DNA of 64,000 nucleotides from Bacteroidetes bacterium UBA1935. Its GTDB lineage: Bacteria > Bacteroidota > Bacteroidia > Chitinophagales > Chitinophagaceae. A program made the translations under genes and the position numbers. Positions 32,585-42,560 of this stretch are shown here, piece after piece. The notes beneath the pieces are model-generated. The model was given only the letters and a program-made list of their open reading frames with translations, was not told the origin of the DNA and searched no databases. The stretch's first letter is position 1. Each line of letters starts with the position of its first letter. The stretch spans positions 434,001 to 498,000 of the forward strand of contig DDFF01000007.1 in NCBI GenBank assembly GCA_002337045.1, read 5' to 3'.

Positions 32585-34792
32585 ATGCAATACAAATACA
32601 TATTGCCTATAGCATTAGCTATGGGTATGCAAGCAGCGTATGGGCAACAAGATACACTTCGCCCTGTTTCGCTGAATGAATACGTCTTTTCATCGAACAA
32701 ATTCAAAGAGAACAAAAAGAATATAGCACAGCAGATACAAACTATTTCGCAGAAAGAAACGGAATGGGCTATGCCTCAAAACACAGGCAACCTGATGGAA
32801 CAAACTGGCAATGTGTTTGTGCAACGCAGTCAGGCAGGTGGCGGTAGTGTAGTGCTGCGTGGCTTTGAAGCCAGCCGAGTACTGATGGTGGTGGATGGTG
32901 TGCGTATGAACAATGCAATATATCGTGCCGGGCACCTTCAGAATATCATCACCATAGACAACAATCTACTGGAACGCACAGAGGTTATGTTTGGCCCTGC
33001 ATCTACCCTCTATGGTAGTGATGCGTTGGGTGGTGTAGTCATTTTCAACACCAAAAATCCATTATTATCAAAAGATGGCAGGGCAAGTTTCAATGCAAAT
33101 GCAATGACACGCTTCAGCTCTGCTAATAATGAAGGTACTGGGCATGTAGATTTCAATATAGGCCTGAAAAAGTTTGCCTTCCTGACATCTGTTACATACA
33201 GCAACTTCGGGGACTTGCGCCAGGGAAGCCATAGCAACCCATTCTATGGCAGCTTTGGTATGCGCAATGAATATGTAACGCGCATCAACGGAGTTGATAG
33301 CATTGTAGCCAACCCTAACCCACATATACAAAAATTCACAGGTTACAAGCAGTACGACCTGATGGAAAAAATCCTCTTCCAGCAAAACGACAAGATATCG
33401 CATACGCTGAACCTGCAACTGAGCAATAGCAGCAATATACCTCGCTACGATAGGCTCACAGACATTCGTAACGGTATGCTACGCTTTGCAGAGTGGTACT
33501 ACGGACCGCAAAAACGCGCAATGGCTGCATACCAGTTTGATGCAAAAAACCTGAATGGTGCTTTTGATGAAATAAAAGCCGGCATCAACTACCAGTCTAT
33601 ACAAGAAAGCAGACACCAACGCTCCAGAGGCAGTAATGCACTGCAGCAGCGTTATGAAGACGTAGATGTAATAGGCTACAACATAGACTTCCGCAAGTTT
33701 ATGAAACGTCATGAACTGACATTCGGTACAGATGGCCAATACAACAATGTTCGCTCTACAGCACGCGAGTTTGACATCGTGAAAGAAACAGAAAAGCCAC
33801 TGGATACACGCTACCCTAATGGCGGCAACACTATGTATTACGGTGCACTGTATGCCCAACACATATACAAAATTATCAACGACAAGCTGATTCTGAATGA
33901 TGGTATCAGGCTGAACTATGTGAGCCTGAACAGCAAATTCAACGACACTACTTTCTTCCCATTCCCTTTCCGCGAGGCTAAACAAAACAATACTGCGTTG
34001 AGTGGCAATCTGGGCCTTGTATTTATGCCTGCAAACCGTTGGCGTTTTGCTTTGAACGGCTCTACTGGTTTCCGTTCTCCAAATGTGGACGACATGGCTA
34101 AAGTATTTGAATCTGCTGCAGGTGCTACACTCTTTGTACCAAACCCCAACCTGAAACCGGAGTATACATATAATGCAGACTTGTGCATCACTTATTTTGT
34201 TGATAACAAACTGAAGGTAGAAGCTACAGGTTTCTACACATGGTTCAGAAATGCAATTATTGCAGATAAATTCACGCTGAACGGACAAGATAGTGTGCTA
34301 TATAACGGCAAAATGACTGCTGTAATGGCTAGCCAGAACAAAGCAAAAGCTTATCTGTACGGCTTTAATGCTGCATTGACAGCCAAGCTGAATGAATATG
34401 TAAGCCTGTACAGTGCGGTAACATTTACATATGGCCGCTACATTAATAATGCAGGTGTAGAAGTACCACTGGACCACATACCACCAGCATTTGGTAAAAC
34501 AAGCCTTATGTATCAACAAAAACGCTTCAGCAGCGAGGTATATGCACTCTACAATGGTTGGAAAAGGCTGCAGGACTATAGCCCTTCAGGCGAAGACAAT
34601 CTTGTGTATGCAACACCGCAAGGCATGCCATCCTGGTATACACTGAACGTAAGAGTTGGCTATAAGCTGAATAGCAATATGGGCATCCAACTGGCACTGG
34701 AAAATATTATGGACCAGAATTACCGTCAGTTTGCATCTGGTGTCAGCGCACCGGGCCGTAATTTCGTAGTTACACTCCGCGGAAATTTATAA
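32585..34792 (+). CDS. TonB-dependent outer-membrane receptor, haem/hemoglobin-type
   Basis: This 735-residue receptor has a signal peptide (MQYKYILPIALAMGMQAAYG) and a plug domain, about residues 60-180. The plug has NLMEQTGNVFVQ, RGFEASRVLMVVDGVRMN and YRAGHLQNIITID, which are typical of the hemoglobin/transferrin receptor branch. A 22-strand barrel follows, with late conserved NPNLKPEYTYNADLCI and the C-terminal GVSAPGRNFVVTLRGNL. There is no N-terminal carboxypeptidase-like domain, so it is not a SusC. The likely ligand is haem, hemoprotein or another iron carrier. It is probably cotranscribed with the small membrane protein before it. No HmuY-like or haem transport genes lie near it. Confidence 0.9.
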   Translation: MQYKYILPIALAMGMQAAYGQQDTLRPVSLNEYVFSSNKFKENKKNIAQQIQTISQKETEWAMPQNTGNLMEQTGNVFVQRSQAGGGSVVLRGFEASRVLMVVDGVRMNNAIYRAGHLQNIITIDNNLLERTEVMFGPASTLYGSDALGGVVIFNTKNPLLSKDGRASFNANAMTRFSSANNEGTGHVDFNIGLKKFAFLTSVTYSNFGDLRQGSHSNPFYGSFGMRNEYVTRINGVDSIVANPNPHIQKFTGYKQYDLMEKILFQQNDKISHTLNLQLSNSSNIPRYDRLTDIRNGMLRFAEWYYGPQKRAMAAYQFDAKNLNGAFDEIKAGINYQSIQESRHQRSRGSNALQQRYEDVDVIGYNIDFRKFMKRHELTFGTDGQYNNVRSTAREFDIVKETEKPLDTRYPNGGNTMYYGALYAQHIYKIINDKLILNDGIRLNYVSLNSKFNDTTFFPFPFREAKQNNTALSGNLGLVFMPANRWRFALNGSTGFRSPNVDDMAKVFESAAGATLFVPNPNLKPEYTYNADLCITYFVDNKLKVEATGFYTWFRNAIIADKFTLNGQDSVLYNGKMTAVMASQNKAKAYLYGFNAALTAKLNEYVSLYSAVTFTYGRYINNAGVEVPLDHIPPAFGKTSLMYQQKRFSSEVYALYNGWKRLQDYSPSGEDNLVYATPQGMPSWYTLNVRVGYKLNSNMGIQLALENIMDQNYRQFASGVSAPGRNFVVTLRGNL

Positions 34793-34815
34793 TTCACTTG
34801 TTTATACAGTTTGTT

Positions 34816-34842
34816 AAAAGCCGGGTATTACCCGGCTTTTTT
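34816..34842 (+). terminator. Terminator after the TonB receptor
   Basis: Perfect 10-bp arms 34816-34825 and 34831-34840 (aaaagccggg) with a 5-base loop and T run lie 24 bases past the stop. Confidence 0.87.
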
Positions 34843-34886
34843 CATGAATGGCATTTGCATAATGTTTAAGAAACAAAGCAAGAATG

Positions 34887-34894
34887 TATCTTTG
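34887..34894 (+). promoter_or_regulatory. -7 box of lspA-zapA
   Basis: TATCTTTG lies 20 bases before the lspA GTG, with a TTTA-like -33 element at about 34865 (spacing 18). The GTG follows AAAAGG, one of the few purine-rich pre-start sites in the window. Confidence 0.5.
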
Positions 34895-34913
34895 GCACAC
34901 TAATACTTAAAAG

Positions 34914-35543
34914 GTGAAGTACCGCAACGCAGTCTTATTAATATTCATCATTATACTTATAGACCAATGGTCTAAGTTTTATATCAAAACACATTTCTAC
35001 TACGGCGAAGAAGTAAATGTAATAGGCAATTGGTTTAAACTTCATTTTATAGAAAACGAGGGTATGGCCTTTGGTATGAAACTAAATGAAGCACCGGTAG
35101 GCAAACTGATCCTCACGCTGTTCAGGCTGGTAGCAGTTGTTTTTGGCTTCATCTTGCTGAAAAAACTTGTGAATAAAGGCTATGCAAAAGGTGCTATCAT
35201 CTGTGGCGCGTTGATACTTGCAGGTGCTTTGGGCAATCTGATAGACAGTATCTTCTACGGTCTGATATTCAGCGAAAGCAGTTTTCATGTAGCTAAGCTT
35301 GTACCATTCGGACAAGGTTACGGACAAATATTTCACGGACGTGTGGTAGACATGATGTATTTCCCAATTGTAGATACAGTGATGCCAACATGGGTGCCAG
35401 TGTTGGGCGGCAAACCGTTTACTTTCTTTGAGCCGGTATTTAATATTGCCGATGCGGCAATATCTACGGGTGTTTTAGTTCTTGTCTTTTTCCAAAAGAA
35501 ACTGATACACAAACAAGAAAATGTAACAGCTAAAGAAGCTTAA
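34914..35543 (+). CDS. lspA: Lipoprotein signal peptidase II
   Basis: This 209-residue, four-span inner-membrane aspartic protease removes signal peptides from prolipoproteins. Catalytic aspartates are D111 (GALGNLIDSI) and D180 (FNIADAAIS); the VVDMMYF block is also present. There is an insert of about 40 residues between these aspartates compared with E. coli, as in other Bacteroidota LspA proteins. The start is GTG 34914. It stands 1 base from zapA, so they are cotranscribed. The window's several lipoproteins (31070, 12808, 44249, 44823) are its expected clients. Confidence 0.95.
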   Translation: MKYRNAVLLIFIIILIDQWSKFYIKTHFYYGEEVNVIGNWFKLHFIENEGMAFGMKLNEAPVGKLILTLFRLVAVVFGFILLKKLVNKGYAKGAIICGALILAGALGNLIDSIFYGLIFSESSFHVAKLVPFGQGYGQIFHGRVVDMMYFPIVDTVMPTWVPVLGGKPFTFFEPVFNIADAAISTGVLVLVFFQKKLIHKQENVTAKEA

Positions 35544-35544
35544 A

Positions 35545-35835
35545 ATGGAAAACAACGATTTAATCCCCATTACCGTATGGCTTTCTGGCAGGAGCTATAG
35601 GATAAGAATAAAGGCTGAAGAAGAAGAGGCAGTAAGAAAAGCAGTGAAGATTGCAGATGAAAAAATCACTGAACTCCGCAGCCATTATGCAGGTAAAGAT
35701 GATCAGGACTTTATTGCCATGTGTCTGCTCTCATATGCCGCAGACAATGCTTTGGAAGGAAGCAGTTTTAACCCTGTACTTGATACAGACGTGAAAGACA
35801 TGCTGGCACGTATTGAAAATGTGATAAAAGAGTAA
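35545..35835 (+). CDS. zapA: Cell division protein ZapA
   Basis: This 96-residue protein has the ZapA fold: an N-terminal strand pair (PITVWLSGRSYRIRIKAEEEE) and long helices ending in AMCLLSYAADNALEG. ZapA crosslinks FtsZ filaments at the septum. It follows lspA by one base and has two terminator hairpins behind. The family is short and easily misread, but length, position and helix pattern agree. Confidence 0.85.
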   Translation: MENNDLIPITVWLSGRSYRIRIKAEEEEAVRKAVKIADEKITELRSHYAGKDDQDFIAMCLLSYAADNALEGSSFNPVLDTDVKDMLARIENVIKE

Positions 35836-35876
35836 CTATAATACTTTCATATCCGAATACTCTCAGGACTAAAATT

Positions 35877-35913
35877 AAAAAGACAGACTCCATATAAGGT
35901 GTCTGTCTTTTTT
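35877..35913 (+). terminator. Terminator after zapA
   Basis: Perfect 12-bp arms 35877-35888 and 35901-35912 (aaaaagacagac) with a 12-base loop and T run lie about 42 bases past the zapA stop. Confidence 0.85.
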
Positions 35914-35951
35914 CATGTTGTATTACATCTAAACTCTGCTGAAGTACTTAT

Positions 35952-35988
35952 AAAAATCAAAGCCACCATATAGGTGGCTTTGATTTTT
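35952..35988. terminator. Terminator after the giant surface protein
   Basis: Perfect 16-bp arms 35952-35967 and 35973-35988 (aaaaatcaaagccacc) with loop ATATA lie 21 bases past the minus-strand stop. A/T runs suit both directions. Confidence 0.88.
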
Positions 35989-36008
35989 ATCTGAAGGATT
36001 ATACTATC

Positions 36009-39000
36009 CTATCGTTGAACATTGAGTGGTTTGCTTACGATACCATCTTCCGTAGTTGCACGGATGATGTAACGACCGCTTGCAAATGAACCAACATTCA
36101 GGCTGTGTTCAGTTGATTTACCATCGATTTCAGCACGGTAAACAACTTCGCCAAGTGCATTGATAACAGTTACATCTTTCATTGTAGTGCCTTTAACACT
36201 CAATGTAACTTTATCAGAAGCTGGGTTAGGGTATACGTTAGCATCAATGCCTTCGTTTACTACACCATTAACGCCAGTAGCCCATTGTACCATGTTGATT
36301 GTATCATTACCACAGTCATTACCAACTATCAGTTTTACAGTCATGCTACCATCGAACGTTTTAACAACTGTTTTGTAATTGCTAGATGTACCATCACCGA
36401 ACAACCATTTGTAAGTGTTAACATTTGAAGGGCCGCTTGGACTGAATGTGTATGTATTACCTGAACGCAGGTAAGAGATACCATTAACATGTGGCAGTGG
36501 AGCCAAATTAACAGCTACCTGATCTGTACCAATACAATTAGGGCCAGCATCAACTGTTACAGTGTATACACCAGAACCTTTGTAAACTTGGATAGTTTGT
36601 GTAGTGTCACCAGTGCTCCAGAGGTATTTAGCACCCGGGTAGCCTGCATCAAGTATATATGGTGTATTTCTGATTTCGCAATTTGCGATATCCTGACCAA
36701 GATCTACTTGAATAGGACCAGCATTAACCAGTGTAGATGAAGATGTAGATGTACAACCAATGTTAGTAACTTCTACAGTATAGTTACCAGGACCAGCAAC
36801 TTTGTATGTATTAGTAGTAGCACCCGGAATGTTTACACCGTTCAATTTCCATTGGTAAGAAACGCTAGGAACAGAACCTGCATTCAGTGTCAGGTTGCTA
36901 CCAGTACAATACGTAAGCGCACCACTTGCATTTACTACAGCCATTGGCGGTGATACTACAGTGATAACTTCAGGAGCAGACTCAGTAGTAAGAACCGGCG
37001 TAACACTTGTAGCTCTGATGAACACGGTATAGTCGCCACCAGTTGTAGCTACATACGAGCTAGAAGTAGCACCAGGGATATCTACACCATTACGTCTCCA
37101 TTGATAATCGTATGTAGTAGAACCAGCAGAAACAGGAGTTGCATTAAGTGTAACGGAATTGCCGGTACACAGATATCTTGAACCTACAACTTTTACGTTT
37201 GCAGAGAATATGACACCATCATCAATACCTGTATAAGCACCGAACGTTGTAACACCAGCAGCAAAGATTGTATTTGCAGTTGTATTTGTGCTACTGTTAG
37301 CTTGGTTGTAAGAAATCCAGCTAGGTACTGTAGGTATTTTGTGAGCCAGTTTCATATTAGCCTCGTTAGGTATAGTACCCAACCAAGTATCGTAATAGTT
37401 TACTGTCAAGTCAAAATCGTAAGATGTAGCCAATGCCGTTGGTGTAACATCAGTATAGAAGTATGGATACTTATTCTGACTTACAGTAGGGAAGTTTGCA
37501 GGAGGTACTGCACCACTATACTGTTTTACAATCAATGGACTAGTAATAGCATTTTGAGTATTCCACTTTACTGTACTTACAGTGGTTTCACCGAAAGTGT
37601 ATGTTTGTGTAACACCTGGAGCAGCCACAGCAGGAGTAGCTACTGCTGCAGGAGGAGCAACTGCAGGGTCAAATTCTACTGCACCAATATCCGGTACACC
37701 ATTAGCCCTGTTAGTTATCCTGTTAGCACCGTTGTAGTCACTGTTTGCATATGGCAATTGCATAGCACGACCATTCAAAGCCCAACAATTAGGACTAGAA
37801 GGATTAGGCATACCCAATGTAGACAATGTACCTGGATCGTATTTAATTGAGTTAGCCCAAGAGTTACCATTGTTAACAGAATATGTAGATGCACGCAATG
37901 CCGCCAACGTAGTATATGTACCAGCACCATCATTAGCAAGGTTTGTACCACTAGTATACAGATTGTTGTAGTCTAATCTGTGGTTGTAACCTGTTGGTAT
38001 ATAAGAGTAGAATGCATAACCGTCATTGTAAGCCGCAAACGAGTTGTTGTACACACTATCTTGCTGATAAGCAGACAAATAAACATAAGCTGCATAAGAA
38101 TTGGCATTAGAGTTACCACCCCATGCTACCGTATTGTGCATTACACTTGTATATTGAGGACCATATACAAAGAAACCGTATTGAGATGTAGTAGGCCTGT
38201 TGTATGTTACAATATTGTTCCTTACCTGAGAACGTGCTGTAGCAGTACCATTTGGATAGTATATCATCAGACCATAGTAGTAGAAATTGTGTACTTTATT
38301 ACCAATACACTCAATAGGCGTTGTATTACTAATATACCAGTAATAGATACCAGACCAAGATGTATTAGTAGTAGGACCTGCGGCTGTAATAGTGTTATAA
38401 TTGATTTTAGCACCCGCAGTGTTATACATGTAGTAAATACCAGAGTAGTAAGACGTAATTGTATTTCTTTCAACTCTTACACCTGTAATATTACTAGAAC
38501 CACCATACATGTACATACCAAATGCTGCAGTAACAGTATTATCTGTAAATACCAGATTGGTAAACGTTGCATTGTTTGCAAACAAACCACACCAGTATGT
38601 GAAAGAGTTAGTGTTATTACTATTCAGTATACAACCAACGATACTGTCATTAGCCGAAGTACCAGTCATATTTATACATGTAGCATAAGAACCTGTACTT
38701 GTAGCATTCAACGTCATGTTTTTGATAGAGAAGTTAGACGCATTATTGAAACGAATAACATAGTCATTATTAGTACCAGAAGCACCACCAAAATTCAGAT
38801 TAACCGCTGCAGCAGGAACGCCATCATCAGCCCTGATTGTCAACCTGTTTACTACACTGAGACCAGGTATGTTATTCAAATCGTACTGACCTGTATATGT
38901 ACCTGCACGAACTTTGAACGTAACAGGTCCGCACATACCTGCAGACTTAACTGCATTTACAGCGTCTGTCAAGGTTGGGAAGTTTGGAGTTGCACCACCT

Positions 39001-41882
39001 ACAGTGTAATCTCCCAATAATGCAGCACGTAAGGTTATTGGTCCAAGCGTATCGTCTGCAGCAATAGGATCTGCAACGTTGTTTGGCAAAGATGTCCAAA
39101 CTTTTATTGTGCGAGGAACAGCACCGAAGAACACAGTATCTAAAGATATAATCACTTCATTGCTACCAGGTGTACCATTATTGTATGGTATTGGCGTATT
39201 CCAGCTTTTTTGTGGCCTTGGTAAACCATCAACTTCCCAATTGATTTTTACACTATTGATTACGTTATTACCATTATTTTTAATACGAACTTTAACAATA
39301 GCTGTTAATGGACAGAAAGTACCCGTTGGGTCTACAATTGCATCTGCGCTGGCATTATCACCTACATCTATACCTGTGTAAAGGCCAAAAGTATTCAGCG
39401 GGCCACTTGATGGTGACATAATGAAATTGCGTACTGTATTAGCCGTGCTAACAGTGATAGGATATCCTACCCATGGGTTAGTACCATCTTTTTTAGCAAG
39501 GTGCAATGCAGCTTCTGTAGCAATTGTACCCATCCAAGGATCTTTATAATAAATATTTGCTGTATATGCAGATGCAGGAGAGCTAATATCTGTATAGAAA
39601 TACATATTTGTAGGATTCAGTGCATTGAGGCCCGGAGGTGCAACACCTGAATATTGCCTACAGGTTGGTTGTGTACCAGGTACTGTAGCTGCAGCATCCC
39701 ATGTAATAGACGCTACAGTATCGCCACCAAAAGTATATACCTGTGTGCTACCAGCAGCCAATGTGCCAAATACAGCACATGTAGGAGGAATAGTAGAACC
39801 TGCAGGTGTGAATTCATAAGCACCAAGATCAGGAACACCTGTAGATGTAAGCACATGACGTGGAGAACCTGTAACATCTTGATTATTGCCTGCTATATGT
39901 ACACCACGGCCATTCATAGACCAACAATTAGGATTTGTACCATCAGGTGTCAAATCGCCGGTTGCAGCATTTACAAAAGCCGGTGCATAAGTCAATGAGT
40001 TTCTGTCTTTGCCAGAAGCCGTACGCCATGCCTGTATAGTAGTGTAAGTATTACCACCGGCAGCTGTAGCCATAAACGGACCAGAAGGCGTATAATAGTT
40101 ATTATAATCAGCAGTCAGATATAGGTTAGATGATGAGTATGTCCAGAAAGCACCTACTGAAGAGTTGTTAGCACGTCCAAAGATGTTATTTCTGAATGTA
40201 CACATTTCATAATAGGTAGCACTCAAATCGTAGTTGTACAAATAAACTACATAGTTTGTGCCACCTGTAGCACCACTGTAATAAGTGTTATTATACCATT
40301 CGCTACCACCGCCTGCGTAAGGGTAGTAGATATAGTTGGTGTAATTGGTACCTGTAGTACTTGTATAAATAGCATTGTTAAATGTTTTCTGACTACATGG
40401 ATAGTAGTTATACATACCATATACTGTACCAGAAGATGAAGCAATTGCTTTAATTACGTTATTACTAATAGTCAGGTTTGGATATGTGTTTGTACAATAT
40501 GTCATCAAACCATATATAGTACCTGTAGTAGAGTTAACTGTAATTTTATTTCTATCTACGGTAGAATTTGAACACAAATAACCTGCATATACATAAGAAA
40601 TACCAGAAGTTGTACTCCTGTTTATGATATTGTTATTGAATGTAGAGTTATTAGCATAGTACAAACCATACATATAGCTAGAACCACCGCTTGGAGAGTT
40701 CAGGTTGAAAGTATTATTATCTATATTATGATTACCTGCATAACCGTAACCATAGTTATATAAAGGATACATAGTACCAGTAGTACTGGTCCAATTCCAT
40801 GTATTACCTCTGAATGCAAAATATTCCGAATAGTATATATAAGCATAACATGCAGCAGATGTTACGTTATTTGTATACGTATTATTTACGAAAGAGTCTC
40901 TGCTGTTGTAATACCAATACAACGGATATTGTGTACTTGTATTTGTAGTAGTAACATTGGTAATTGTGTTATTAGCCATTACCTGCCTAGGGCCTGTAGC
41001 ATTACCATTACAATACCAGCGGTATATACCATATACTGTACTTGTTGCAGCACTGTAGTTGATGTTGTTGCCAATCATTTGGAATGCACCATCAGCCTCA
41101 TATAAATAAACACCATACCAAGCACCAGTTGAGTTTTTAGTAACTGTGTTATTATTAATTTTCAAATCATTTACATAATAGCCGTAAACTGATCCGTAAT
41201 ATGGATTGGTAGTACAATTACTGAACTCGAAATTAGTAGGCCTAGTAGCTGTGCTACCATTTATATAAACGTCGTAAGAACCACCCGCAGGAATTGAACA
41301 ACCAGTTACCTTGTTGTTATTGCCCATAAAGCCGGAAGTAGAACCCGGAACATTCCAATAAGCCAAAACGCGAGACCTATAGAATGTCGTAGTTAATGAA
41401 CTTGTAGTACCATTAAGTATACAGTTGGTAACTGTATTGTTAGATGCCGTACCACTGAAATCGATATCGGTACCATATGTTGTACCGGTATTATTCAATG
41501 TCAAATCCATGATGGTTACCCAATTCGTATTATTCAACCTGAAAACGAAGTTGTTGGTAGTAGTAGAACCGGTGAAATTGACAGTTACAGTACCAGGACC
41601 ATTTTCAGCTTTGATTGTAACTGTGTTAGTTGCGTTAGCACCAGTAATCACGTTCAGCTGCCCTTGCTCTGCATAAGTACCAGGGCGAATGTTGATGACA
41701 ACAGGACCTACTACACCATTGTTATTCAATGCATTAACTGCTGCACTGATTGTAGGATAGTTTGGCGATGCACCACCCACCGTGTATGTACCCGATAGTG
41801 GTTGCGCCAAAGCGGGGAATGCTGCCACCAATGCAATCAGCATAGGTATCAGTGCCCGTTTCAGATAGTTGAGATGTTTCAT
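36009..41882 (-). CDS. Giant Tyr/Asn-rich beta-helix surface protein with type IX sorting signal
   Basis: This 1957-residue protein has a signal peptide (IPMLIALVAAFPALA-Q) and two copies of one long module. Each module opens with YTVGGA(S/T)PN(Y/F)PT (about residues 30 and 955). It runs through a right-handed parallel beta-helix full of Asn, Thr, Ser and Tyr (phrases like YGIYRWYCNG, NNTITNVTTTNTSTQYPLY) and closes with a domain holding YTFGxxT near 715 and 1427. Ig-like domains follow (QWRRNGVDIPGA, QWKLNGVNIPGA) with a PKD-like domain, and a type IX sorting domain ends the protein from about 1880 (YPNPASDK). The module copies are diverged but clearly homologous. Adhesin, matrix or polysaccharide-binding roles are all possible, and no catalytic residues stand out. 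Confidence 0.88.
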   Translation of the reverse strand: MKHLNYLKRALIPMLIALVAAFPALAQPLSGTYTVGGASPNYPTISAAVNALNNNGVVGPVVINIRPGTYAEQGQLNVITGANATNTVTIKAENGPGTVTVNFTGSTTTNNFVFRLNNTNWVTIMDLTLNNTGTTYGTDIDFSGTASNNTVTNCILNGTTSSLTTTFYRSRVLAYWNVPGSTSGFMGNNNKVTGCSIPAGGSYDVYINGSTATRPTNFEFSNCTTNPYYGSVYGYYVNDLKINNNTVTKNSTGAWYGVYLYEADGAFQMIGNNINYSAATSTVYGIYRWYCNGNATGPRQVMANNTITNVTTTNTSTQYPLYWYYNSRDSFVNNTYTNNVTSAACYAYIYYSEYFAFRGNTWNWTSTTGTMYPLYNYGYGYAGNHNIDNNTFNLNSPSGGSSYMYGLYYANNSTFNNNIINRSTTSGISYVYAGYLCSNSTVDRNKITVNSTTGTIYGLMTYCTNTYPNLTISNNVIKAIASSSGTVYGMYNYYPCSQKTFNNAIYTSTTGTNYTNYIYYPYAGGGSEWYNNTYYSGATGGTNYVVYLYNYDLSATYYEMCTFRNNIFGRANNSSVGAFWTYSSSNLYLTADYNNYYTPSGPFMATAAGGNTYTTIQAWRTASGKDRNSLTYAPAFVNAATGDLTPDGTNPNCWSMNGRGVHIAGNNQDVTGSPRHVLTSTGVPDLGAYEFTPAGSTIPPTCAVFGTLAAGSTQVYTFGGDTVASITWDAAATVPGTQPTCRQYSGVAPPGLNALNPTNMYFYTDISSPASAYTANIYYKDPWMGTIATEAALHLAKKDGTNPWVGYPITVSTANTVRNFIMSPSSGPLNTFGLYTGIDVGDNASADAIVDPTGTFCPLTAIVKVRIKNNGNNVINSVKINWEVDGLPRPQKSWNTPIPYNNGTPGSNEVIISLDTVFFGAVPRTIKVWTSLPNNVADPIAADDTLGPITLRAALLGDYTVGGATPNFPTLTDAVNAVKSAGMCGPVTFKVRAGTYTGQYDLNNIPGLSVVNRLTIRADDGVPAAAVNLNFGGASGTNNDYVIRFNNASNFSIKNMTLNATSTGSYATCINMTGTSANDSIVGCILNSNNTNSFTYWCGLFANNATFTNLVFTDNTVTAAFGMYMYGGSSNITGVRVERNTITSYYSGIYYMYNTAGAKINYNTITAAGPTTNTSWSGIYYWYISNTTPIECIGNKVHNFYYYGLMIYYPNGTATARSQVRNNIVTYNRPTTSQYGFFVYGPQYTSVMHNTVAWGGNSNANSYAAYVYLSAYQQDSVYNNSFAAYNDGYAFYSYIPTGYNHRLDYNNLYTSGTNLANDGAGTYTTLAALRASTYSVNNGNSWANSIKYDPGTLSTLGMPNPSSPNCWALNGRAMQLPYANSDYNGANRITNRANGVPDIGAVEFDPAVAPPAAVATPAVAAPGVTQTYTFGETTVSTVKWNTQNAITSPLIVKQYSGAVPPANFPTVSQNKYPYFYTDVTPTALATSYDFDLTVNYYDTWLGTIPNEANMKLAHKIPTVPSWISYNQANSSTNTTANTIFAAGVTTFGAYTGIDDGVIFSANVKVVGSRYLCTGNSVTLNATPVSAGSTTYDYQWRRNGVDIPGATSSSYVATTGGDYTVFIRATSVTPVLTTESAPEVITVVSPPMAVVNASGALTYCTGSNLTLNAGSVPSVSYQWKLNGVNIPGATTNTYKVAGPGNYTVEVTNIGCTSTSSSTLVNAGPIQVDLGQDIANCEIRNTPYILDAGYPGAKYLWSTGDTTQTIQVYKGSGVYTVTVDAGPNCIGTDQVAVNLAPLPHVNGISYLRSGNTYTFSPSGPSNVNTYKWLFGDGTSSNYKTVVKTFDGSMTVKLIVGNDCGNDTINMVQWATGVNGVVNEGIDANVYPNPASDKVTLSVKGTTMKDVTVINALGEVVYRAEIDGKSTEHSLNVGSFASGRYIIRATTEDGIVSKPLNVQR

Positions 41883-42560
41883 TTATACTGCTATTTTATT
41901 TTTTTCGATAATTATTGTTATGAATATTTTAATCGGGGGAATTGGTTTAGATCTTGACGTACACGCATTTAGCAGTTTTACCATTGTTCGCCAAAACCAT
42001 AACAGCAGCGGGTTTGGGAGGGGGCATCGCCGAAATTTTCAAATTGAATACTTTCATAATCCTGCCAAGAATCTGAGCAGGGTATGTAAGTATCGGGTTA
42101 ATGTATTTCATATTGCGTGTCAATTTTTCCTTATGTTAAATTGTAATTGTTATTATTTCTCAATAAATTAACAAAACAAGTGTTTGTAAGATAATAATAA
42201 AATCTTATTGAACACTGCCTGTTTACTGTTTTTTTGTCGATTTTAATCGTATTCTAACTTCACATATCCATTCTTTAACACTTAGTTAAAGCGATACGTT
42301 TTAGCCTATAAACGAATAAAATTTTAAAAAAGTTTTATGAAACTATCAAACTACAAATTAAAAATTATCTTATAAATAGATGAAACGGTAAAAATAGTTA
42401 CTGAACCTGTCATCCCAGAAATAATATTTTAATACTAGCTGATTTTCAATTTTCTGTGAAGGGTAATAAGTTTATTGCGGTGAGAACAAACATTGTAAAG
42501 GCAAGTAAAAATATCCTAAGATGCCCGAATCGAGTATTAAAAAGGGATTAAAATAGAATT
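41883..42560. other. AT-rich non-coding region upstream of the giant surface gene
   Basis: About 680 bases without a convincing gene; a 100-codon plus-strand frame here has no protein-like features. It is AT-rich except for a G-rich patch at about 42003-42025. It must hold the promoter of the giant gene and might hold a long 5' leader, but I found no clear TTTG/TAnnTTTG pair, terminator hairpin or RNA motif. Confidence 0.5.

Noticed and set aside
32389..32715. Minus-strand frame overlapping the small membrane protein and the TonB receptor start
   Set aside because: Two well-supported plus-strand genes occupy this region; no homology is visible in the antisense frame.
37302..39020. Long plus-strand frames opposite the giant gene
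   Set aside because: They are rich in Cys, Arg, Ile and Thr with no start context, and are frame shadows of the repetitive Asn/Thr/Tyr codons.
37980..41500. Repeated DNA that might look like a CRISPR or satellite array
   Set aside because: Repeats are degenerate, in frame and within one coding sequence; there is no constant repeat/spacer pattern.
41869..42171. 100-codon plus-strand frame at the start of the gap
   Set aside because: It overlaps the giant gene's 5' end, shows no conserved motifs and is AT-biased, so it is not supported as a gene.
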